In this document: one piece after another, positions 57,953 to 64,000 of the stretch
Numbering within the stretch: position 1 is the first letter of the stretch
Layout: every line of letters starts with the position of its first letter
Assembly (NCBI GenBank): GCA_023053575.1
Contig: JAKZAP010000018.1
Span: 14,598,202-14,662,201, forward strand
Direction: 5' to 3'
DNA length: 64,000 bases
Source of the DNA: Branchinecta lynchi
Lineage: Eukaryota; Arthropoda; Branchiopoda; Anostraca; Branchinectidae
Notes under the pieces: model-generated
The model's database searches: none
What the model was told of the DNA's origin: nothing
The model's input: the letters and a program-made list of their open reading frames with translations, nothing else
Translations under genes and position numbers: made by a program

Positions 57953-58439
57953 CTGATAAGAACAAACGTAGTTCAGAAATGAAAACAAACCCAGCGTCAG
58001 CTTAGTTCACCTGTTTCAATCTCATTTGATAACGTTTTCATGTTATGGCAAAAGTTGAGGTGTAACCTAACAGTTTGCGCCACAGTACAGACAACAGAAC
58101 TTCCACGACAACACACAGAAAGAAATTCGTCACGATCTTACGAACAGACAAACAGGCAATGACGCCATCTAGATTTAGAGCACCAACTTTTCTCAAATGC
58201 AGGCTAATTTCAACGTCTGTTAGTTCGCAGCAAAACAAAAATGCCGCACACAGAGCATGTAAAGGGTCATAGCACGAATTCTGACTTTCTATTCATGCTC
58301 AAACGCTGAGGCATGCTGGCAGGAGTCGTACGTATTTGTTTCCCTTATTTCCAAGATGGGTGCCAGTGTACAACACTTTACTAATTATACCAACCAGTAT
58401 TTTATTTCGACTTTGAAAGTGTTTTATTCTGGTACTCTT
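57953..58439. other. intron upstream of exon 1
   Basis: No N-terminal TSC1 exon found here. The true first exons must be to the right of the window. Confidence 0.4.
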
Positions 58440-58624
58440 CTGGGGAAATACGGGGCACATATCAGTATTCATTCAGCTCTGAAAGGGTGCGCACGCCCGG
58501 AGAGAAGATTGTGAAATACATAACGTGAGCGAATTGACGGTTTGCTTGGCAAAAATTCTGGACTTACACGAGCGCTTGGATAAGGACTTGATTTTATTGA
58601 CAATCAAAGCTTGTAAGTGTAAGC

Positions 58625-59770
58625 ATGGCGGATCAAGCAGGAGAGTGCGAGAAAATGCGCAGTGCCCAATTTCTGGAAGAAATTAACTTTAAGTTGGATC
58701 TGGTCCCTGAACTTTCTAAGAAAGTAGATGCTATTTTTGGATTATCGGATAGTATTGCTGCCATGAAAGTCCAGCTGGTGGAAATCAGTACCCAGTTTTC
58801 TAGTAATAATAAGGCGAACGAGGAAGTTAAAACGGAACTGGCAGCACTTAGGTCCAGCCTAAGTGCTGTTAATGAGCGAGCCAACCAACTTGAGGCCGAG
58901 CAGAAAAGAACAAACTTGATAGTGTACAACCACACCCCCCAATACCCTGGACAGTATACACTGAAGCAAGAAGTGATGGGAATACTAAATCGTGCGATAC
59001 CGCATCTTCAGTTACAGAGATTTGACATACGTGACATTTTTCGCATGAGAGCAGGACCGGTGGTTCTGAAGTTGAATTCGGTCGACACAAGGGATTTTAT
59101 TTTGAAGAATAGTTCCCTTTTAAAGGGATTTGGCCTTTCTGTGGCTCCTGATTTTACGTTTTCGCAAAGGGAGGCCCGCAAACACTTAAAGGAAGTTATG
59201 AGTCTTGCTCGTAACGACGGCCGTGTTACAAAGTTAAGGGGTGAGAAGCTATATATCGATGACCGCGTGTTTGGTTTTGATGGTAAAACTGTCGTTGAAA
59301 TCACGCGCAAAGTTATTCCGGCCAACCCAGTGCAACGTGTTAGACCAACCGAGAGTGCTATTCCTCCGATGGTACCACAGGATGTCGAGATGAACCGGGA
59401 GAGTGACGCTAGCGACAGTGACGCGGAAACTGTTGTGCCCCAGGAAACATATTCCCAGGTCGCTATGTCAGCGAAAAGACCTGCTAGTGCTATTGTCAGC
59501 CCTAATGATTTGCATCGGCCAGGAGTCCGTAATGTTGAACCAAGAGGGAGAAGTATGCGAGGCCGTGGGTTCGCGCAACGACCCCAGGTTTGGTCCTCCC
59601 GTGGTTTCTCCGTAAATAGTCCACGAGATGCTATTAGTCAGTCTAATAGCCAGTGTCGCGATTACTACCGTTTTGCATTTTCCCCAAGTGATTCTGATCA
59701 AGGAACAAGTGGCGAACCCCTCGCCGTGGCTGGGCAAAGTAATGCGACGTCTGAGAACGTAGTCGCATAG
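58625..59770 (+). CDS. LINE ORF1 protein (coiled coil, RRM, CTD)
   Basis: 381 codons. Residues 8-95 form a heptad-rich coiled coil (LAALRSSLSAVNERANQLEA). Residues 97-175 resemble an L1-type RNA-binding RRM (RTNLIVYNHTPQY; FRMRAGPVVLKLNS), 176-220 a CTD (FTFSQREARKHLKEVMSLAR), and the tail has RGRSMRGRGF. Such proteins bind element RNA as multimers. The ATG has AAGC before it and is the first in frame. The stop is TAG at 59768. Confidence 0.88.
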   Translation: MADQAGECEKMRSAQFLEEINFKLDLVPELSKKVDAIFGLSDSIAAMKVQLVEISTQFSSNNKANEEVKTELAALRSSLSAVNERANQLEAEQKRTNLIVYNHTPQYPGQYTLKQEVMGILNRAIPHLQLQRFDIRDIFRMRAGPVVLKLNSVDTRDFILKNSSLLKGFGLSVAPDFTFSQREARKHLKEVMSLARNDGRVTKLRGEKLYIDDRVFGFDGKTVVEITRKVIPANPVQRVRPTESAIPPMVPQDVEMNRESDASDSDAETVVPQETYSQVAMSAKRPASAIVSPNDLHRPGVRNVEPRGRSMRGRGFAQRPQVWSSRGFSVNSPRDAISQSNSQCRDYYRFAFSPSDSDQGTSGEPLAVAGQSNATSENVVA

Positions 59771-61453
59771 GAAGATGGGGGCCATATACTGAGTCTTGTT
59801 TCGTGGAATGTGCAAGGTTTGCGTGAAAAATTACCTTTTTTGTATCAGGACTTATGCTCATTTGATGTGATATCACTTATTGAAACTTGGAATGATTCAT
59901 CATCCGTGTATGTTTTTCCCGGTTACCAGGTTGAACAAGTTATTCGAAAAATTGCGAAAAACAATAGATATTACGGTGGTATTCTGGTTATGATAAAAAC
60001 GTCCGCTGTTAATGGGTATGTGAGAATCAAGAGTAGATCTGAAAATTTAATATGGTTGAGTATTTGTTTGAAATGTGGTAAAAAGCTGATTTTGGGTGTG
60101 GTTTATGTTCCGCCTCAAAATAGTTCGTATAGTCGGGAAGACACTTGGCGAATTTTAGAGGAGGAATTGACATCAATTAAAGAAAAGTATAGTAATGCCG
60201 AGTGTGTTCTAATGGGTGATTTCAACGCATATACGGGTATTGCGCTTGAGGTTCCTGATGTATTAATACCGGATTTAGGTGATGTTGCTCCATTAAGTAG
60301 TAGAATGCCACGTAGTAACAAGGATGAAAAACGGAGAATTAACGTTTGGGGGAGAAAGCTTCTGGCACTCTGCGGAGAGCATGGTCTGTTGATTGGGAAT
60401 GGTAGATTCGGTAAGGATATGTGTGTTGGTGAATTTACTTGCCTGTCAGGGCCAACGCCAAGTGTAGTAGATTACGCTCTGATTGGAACGCATTTTGCCC
60501 CGGATTCTGTTGGTGTTGAAATTTTGGATTTAGTTGGTTCGGATCATAGGGCGTTGAAGCTTGAGATTAAGTTAAGATTGTACCAGAAAGATCGTTTTAG
60601 TATTATGGAATATTGTGATAGTGATAAAAACGATAGGGTAGGCTTAGGGCCTAGAATAAGATGCAATCTGTCAGACGATGATATAAGGAGTCTAGAAAAA
60701 GTGTTTTCGACGATGGATTTGACGACTAAGTGCCAATCACTTGCTGATGACCAAACCGACGTGTGTGAAATAATTTCTGGACTAAATGATTTAATATGCA
60801 GTTGTGCTGAAAGGTGCAATTTGACAAAAAGAGAAAAAAAGACTGAAAGTTTTTTTGATTTGGAATGTAAGATAATGAAAGAAAAATTGAGGCAGATACT
60901 TAGTAGTTTGAAGCAGTGTGAGACTGCTGAAGAACAAAGTATAAGACTAGTTGAGTATAAATACCACAGAAGAGAGTATAAAAGACTGATAAAAAGGAAA
61001 AAAAATACTTTTGAGAATAAAAAGAAACTGGGTATTATTGATTGTTTTCGGAAGAAAGAATATAAGAAGTTTTGGGGTGATGTAAAAAGAGAAGAAAGAA
61101 AGGGAAAGATAAATAATTTCGCTACTCCAGAAGTTGATTCTTGGCCTGATTATCTAGAAGAGTTAGAAGGTGAATGTTCAGAAATGCAAGAGATGACTCT
61201 AAGTCCGGAAGAGGCTGTTTATCCAATTAAGGAAAATGATTATGATTTAGTTGCTCAAGTTAGTAAGGAGGAGGTGGAAAAAGTATTAAAAAAGTTAAAA
61301 GGGGGGTCAGCCGCAGGTATTGACGGGATACCAGTATTGATTTTTAAGAAATTTTCGTCTGTTTTTTTGCCGATTATAGTTCTTTTTTATGGTGTTAAAG
61401 GCTGGAGAATGGCCGGATCAGTGGAAACAATCCATGTTTCTCCCGTTGTTTAA
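59771..61453 (+). CDS. LINE ORF2 part 1: APE endonuclease and RT start
   Basis: The frame follows directly after the ORF1 TAG in the same frame, with no ATG before the catalytic residues. EN: LSLVSWNVQGLREKLPF, ISLIETWND, GDFNAYTG (about 60215), DYALIG and GSDHRALKLE, all present. Linker with GIIDCFRKKEYKKFWGDVKR, then RT start GGSAAGIDGIPVLIFKKF. The frame runs out at 61453, one base out of step with part 2 (T6 at about 61382-61387). Confidence 0.85.
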   Translation, partial: EDGGHILSLVSWNVQGLREKLPFLYQDLCSFDVISLIETWNDSSSVYVFPGYQVEQVIRKIAKNNRYYGGILVMIKTSAVNGYVRIKSRSENLIWLSICLKCGKKLILGVVYVPPQNSSYSREDTWRILEEELTSIKEKYSNAECVLMGDFNAYTGIALEVPDVLIPDLGDVAPLSSRMPRSNKDEKRRINVWGRKLLALCGEHGLLIGNGRFGKDMCVGEFTCLSGPTPSVVDYALIGTHFAPDSVGVEILDLVGSDHRALKLEIKLRLYQKDRFSIMEYCDSDKNDRVGLGPRIRCNLSDDDIRSLEKVFSTMDLTTKCQSLADDQTDVCEIISGLNDLICSCAERCNLTKREKKTESFFDLECKIMKEKLRQILSSLKQCETAEEQSIRLVEYKYHRREYKRLIKRKKNTFENKKKLGIIDCFRKKEYKKFWGDVKREERKGKINNFATPEVDSWPDYLEELEGECSEMQEMTLSPEEAVYPIKENDYDLVAQVSKEEVEKVLKKLKGGSAAGIDGIPVLIFKKFSSVFLPIIVLFYGVKGWRMAGSVETIHVSPVV

Positions 61454-63176
61454 GAAGGGAGATCCCAGGGTTCATGAGAATTATCGTTTGATAGCGTTAG
61501 TACCTGCGTTAAGTAAGCTCATGGAGAAAATATTAGATGTTAGGTTAGCGACATGGTTAAATAAAAGTAATATAATACATGAGGAGCAAGGGGGATTTAG
61601 GGCCGGTTACGGAACGTCAGACAGGGTATTTGTTTTAAAGGCGTTATTAGATAAATATGGTAAGGGGAAGAATAGTCTTTATGTGGGATTCTTAGACCTC
61701 CACAAGGCATTTGATAGTTTAGATAGAGAATTATTGAAAGACGCTCTAGTTAGAATTGGTTTACCTAATACATTTGTAAGTTTAATAGTTAGTATGTATA
61801 TTTGTGTAAAAGGAATAGTTCAAGTTGGTAGTAGTGTATCGAGACAATTTAGGATTATGCGTGGTGTAAAACAAGGTAGCACTTTATCCCCTCGACTATT
61901 CAATATTTATATTAATGATATTGTGGATTTTCTAGAGAAAAGATGGGCTCCAACGGTAAGTCTGGGAAGTAGAAAGCTGTCAGTGCTGCTGTTTGCGGAC
62001 GACCTTGCGGTTGTTGCTAAATCGCGTGAAGATTTGCAGACGCTTTTGAATTTGATCGGGGAGTATCTGGCGATGAAAAAATTAAAGTTGAACGTTAAGA
62101 AGAGTGAAGTAATTATTTTTAAAAAAAGAAAAATCAATGGTATTGAAAATTGTAAGTTTACTTTCAATAATGAAGAACTGAAGGTTGTTCAGAGAATACG
62201 ATACCTTGGATTCGTGTTAACTGACAACGGAAGTTTTAAGTCACATATTGATGAGGTGGTTAATAGAGGTAAAGTAGCCATGTCAGCTATTTTTCGGAAT
62301 CAGTCAATTATGGGTATAAAAAACCTTAAAATGCATAAAAGAATATTTAATACAAAAGTTTTGCCAATTTTAGAATATGGAGCAGAGATATGGGGCGAAG
62401 AGACGGCAAAACAACTAGAGTCGCTCCAACTTCAGTATTACAAAAGGGTATTTGGACTACATCAGACAACCCATTCTCAAATTTTAAAGGGTGATATAGG
62501 TTTATATTCTTTAAAGTTACGTAGGGCTATCCTGATGATTAGATTATGGTTAAAAATTATTAATATGAGTAAGGATAGACTAGCTAGGTTAGCTTATGAT
62601 GAGATGCTGAATAATGGTTTGAAACATTCTTGGCCATTCCAGGTAAAGCGGTTACTGGAGCGAGTAGGTATGCCATATATATGGAATGAAGGTCTTGGTT
62701 GTGTTGATTTGCCAAAAGATCTAGAACGTAGGATTAGAGTGGTTTTAGAAGGTCAGGAAATCCAGTGTTGGCAGGGTATTGTTAATAGTTCTATAACATT
62801 GAGTCATTATCAAGTGGTAAAAGTTTGTTTTGGAGAGGAAGTGTATTTTAAGTTCAATCTACCCGGGAAGGTTTTATGTCGTTGGATCCAATTAAGGGCA
62901 AACTGCCTTCCAATTCAGAGCAGGCAGAAGGTTTTTGACAGAGGTAGTGTGGTTCCTGATGGGATGTATGCTTGCCCACTTTGTGAGAAGGAGGAAGAAA
63001 ATTTGGACCATTTTCTCCGTAGATGCCCGAAACTTTCTGATTTAAGGAAAATTTATCTAGAGGGTGTGATTTTATCACTTCCTGAAATTTTGAGCAATAG
63101 TAACCCTACCGTTATTACTCGAGTGGGCGTGTACATAGATAAATCTTTAGAGCTAAGAAGGAGTCTGATTGTTTAA
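61389..63176 (+). CDS. LINE ORF2 part 2: RT palm and CCHC knuckle
   Basis: 595 codons. LKAGEWPDQWKQSMFLPLFK, NYRLIALVPALSKLMEKILD, YVGFLDLHKAFDSLD (motif A), RGVKQGSTLSPRLFNIYIND (motif B), LLFADDLAVVAKS (motif C; FADD at 61992-62003), then IRYLGFVLTDNG. The C-terminus has YACPLCEKEEENLDHFLRRC, a CCHC knuckle. The catalytic aspartates are all kept. No RNase H domain seen. Confidence 0.88.
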   Translation: MVLKAGEWPDQWKQSMFLPLFKKGDPRVHENYRLIALVPALSKLMEKILDVRLATWLNKSNIIHEEQGGFRAGYGTSDRVFVLKALLDKYGKGKNSLYVGFLDLHKAFDSLDRELLKDALVRIGLPNTFVSLIVSMYICVKGIVQVGSSVSRQFRIMRGVKQGSTLSPRLFNIYINDIVDFLEKRWAPTVSLGSRKLSVLLFADDLAVVAKSREDLQTLLNLIGEYLAMKKLKLNVKKSEVIIFKKRKINGIENCKFTFNNEELKVVQRIRYLGFVLTDNGSFKSHIDEVVNRGKVAMSAIFRNQSIMGIKNLKMHKRIFNTKVLPILEYGAEIWGEETAKQLESLQLQYYKRVFGLHQTTHSQILKGDIGLYSLKLRRAILMIRLWLKIINMSKDRLARLAYDEMLNNGLKHSWPFQVKRLLERVGMPYIWNEGLGCVDLPKDLERRIRVVLEGQEIQCWQGIVNSSITLSHYQVVKVCFGEEVYFKFNLPGKVLCRWIQLRANCLPIQSRQKVFDRGSVVPDGMYACPLCEKEEENLDHFLRRCPKLSDLRKIYLEGVILSLPEILSNSNPTVITRVGVYIDKSLELRRSLIV

Positions 63177-63269
63177 GTTATATTTTTGTTTTTGTTTGTT
63201 TGTGTATATGGCCCGTGGGCTTTTGAAATACACTAATCTATCTATCTATCTATACTTTGACATAAAGGC

Positions 63270-63580
63270 GATTCTGGTGGTCTGGAAAGCTGGGCAAGCT
63301 TATGCGCCAGCTGATCTTGCGACTTCAGCTAAAAAGTTGCTTCGCTTTCCAAAGCTGTTCTCGCGCTCCGCTAGTTTCCGCCAGAACTTGGAAAGCGAAT
63401 CCAATTCGCGAGTGGAAAGTGATTTCGACAAGTCAGCGAGAAGCTGTAAAGGTGTAATTGAGGCTCAGCGACTTTCTGCTTGTTCTTGCGCTAGGCGGAT
63501 TCTCGCTTTGCTTTTTGGAAAGCAAGTCCAAGAGATCGCCAGAATCACCCTATACTCAAGAGCATGCTTACCCCTGTATG
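63270..63580 (+). repeat. Family M repeat copy 2
   Basis: GGTGGTCTGGAAAGCTGGGC ... CTCGCGCTCCGCTAGTTTCC ... GCTTGTTCTTGCGCTAGGCG, matching 32805-33090. The frame across it (63169-63762) begins in the LINE tail and is not a gene. Confidence 0.65.
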
Positions 63581-64000
63581 TATGTCACCGGCTTTCAGTA
63601 TGGTTACCGGAAAGGGCTTCCTGCATAGACTGTCAAACCCTAGATGGCACCAGCTTATGTTGCAGGATTGCTTTCACGTTCTTGAGGAACAACGGGGAAG
63701 ATAGGGGTTCACACGGCTTTTATTCTTTTCTTTCTCAAAGCCTTTCTCTGCCAATGCTCTGATACAGCGATTTCTTCACCAGCTGTTCACATTTACATGG
63801 TGTCGAAGGTAGGTGGTGACAAACAAGGTGCAAATCTTTTCGGGTTTAACTGAATATCTGCTTAATTATGAGGTTTTGGATGCAAAGTATTTGAGCGGAC
63901 AGTGTAATGTCATTAATTTGCTGCTAGAGGTGAAATAAGTTGCTGGAAGCTCCTACCGGAAAAAAGAAGAGAGAACCTGTTTGCCACAGGGTAGAAAAAA
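63581..64000. other. right edge, nothing recognised
   Basis: I looked for a hamartin N-terminal exon on the minus strand and found none. Confidence 0.4.

Larger units (their letters stand above)
58440..63255 (+). mobile_element. nearly full-length LINE with TATC tail
   Basis: 5' UTR from about 58440 (border not exact), ORF1, ORF2, 3' UTR with GGCCCGTGGGCTTTTGAAAT and a (TCTA)n tail at 63237-63254. Antisense to TSC1. ORF2 has one frame break. The APE endonuclease plus RT plus CCHC layout places it in the I/Ingi/Nimb-type group; the clade is not settled. Confidence 0.85.

Noticed and set aside
59403..59876. frames on both strands across the end of LINE ORF1
   Set aside because: Shadows of ORF1 in other frames.
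63169..63762. 197-codon frame at the right edge
   Set aside because: It starts in the LINE 3' UTR and crosses the M repeat. The 32.8 kb copy does not keep the frame.

Overview
The window is animal (metazoan) nuclear DNA, most likely from an invertebrate with a repeat-rich genome. The evidence is a spliced gene with GT-AG introns, several non-LTR retrotransposon types, Penelope-like element remnants, many TIR/MITE elements and a tRNA-like gene. Species cannot be told from the sequence. Most open frames longer than 60 codons are chance frames in repeats.

The host gene is TSC1 (hamartin), on the minus strand. Ten consecutive internal coding exons, numbered here 1 to 10 in transcript order (true exon numbers unknown), lie at 57952-57817, 56238-56126, 50862-50679, 48811-48622, 46670-46486, 43109-43002, 36692-36408, 32786-32547, 22156-21922 and 10587-10261. 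All have AG acceptors and GT donors, their phases join without a break, and together they encode about 667 residues. Exons 1 to 4 match the conserved N-terminal core of hamartin; exon 10 carries a CQT(D/S)xET motif. The extreme N-terminus (right of the window) and the C-terminal coiled coil (left of it) are missing. Introns run from 1.6 to 11.3 kb and are almost entirely transposon sequence.

The repeats fall into groups. (1) Penelope-like element (PLE) ends, several with hammerhead-ribozyme cores whose stem III is the self-complementary AUAU, the type that acts as a dimer; remnants of the PLE GIY-YIG C-terminus lie upstream of two of them. (2) Two families (A and B) with tandem cores, a (GTCY)-type microsatellite block and terminal hairpins, resembling non-autonomous Helentrons (DINE-1/pearl type). 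(3) MITE and fold-back families C to O. (4) LINEs: a nearly full-length element at about 58.4-63.25 kb with ORF1 and ORF2 in one frame separated by a single TAG, a long intact RT frame at 19.5-21.1 kb, a broken CR1-like copy at 28.9-31.3 kb, and many 3' tails.

Layout: 0-10 kb nested PLE, B, L, A and O repeats in the intron after exon 10; 10.3-22.2 kb exons 10 and 9 with LINE tails and MITEs between; 22.2-36.7 kb A repeats, CR1 LINE and exons 8 and 7; 36.7-46.7 kb A, O and H repeats, tRNA-like genes, exons 6 and 5; 46.7-58 kb PLE cluster, B3 and exons 4 to 1; 58-64 kb the LINE and an M repeat. The only host protein supported is hamartin, the scaffold that stabilises TSC2 in the complex that restrains RHEB and mTORC1.
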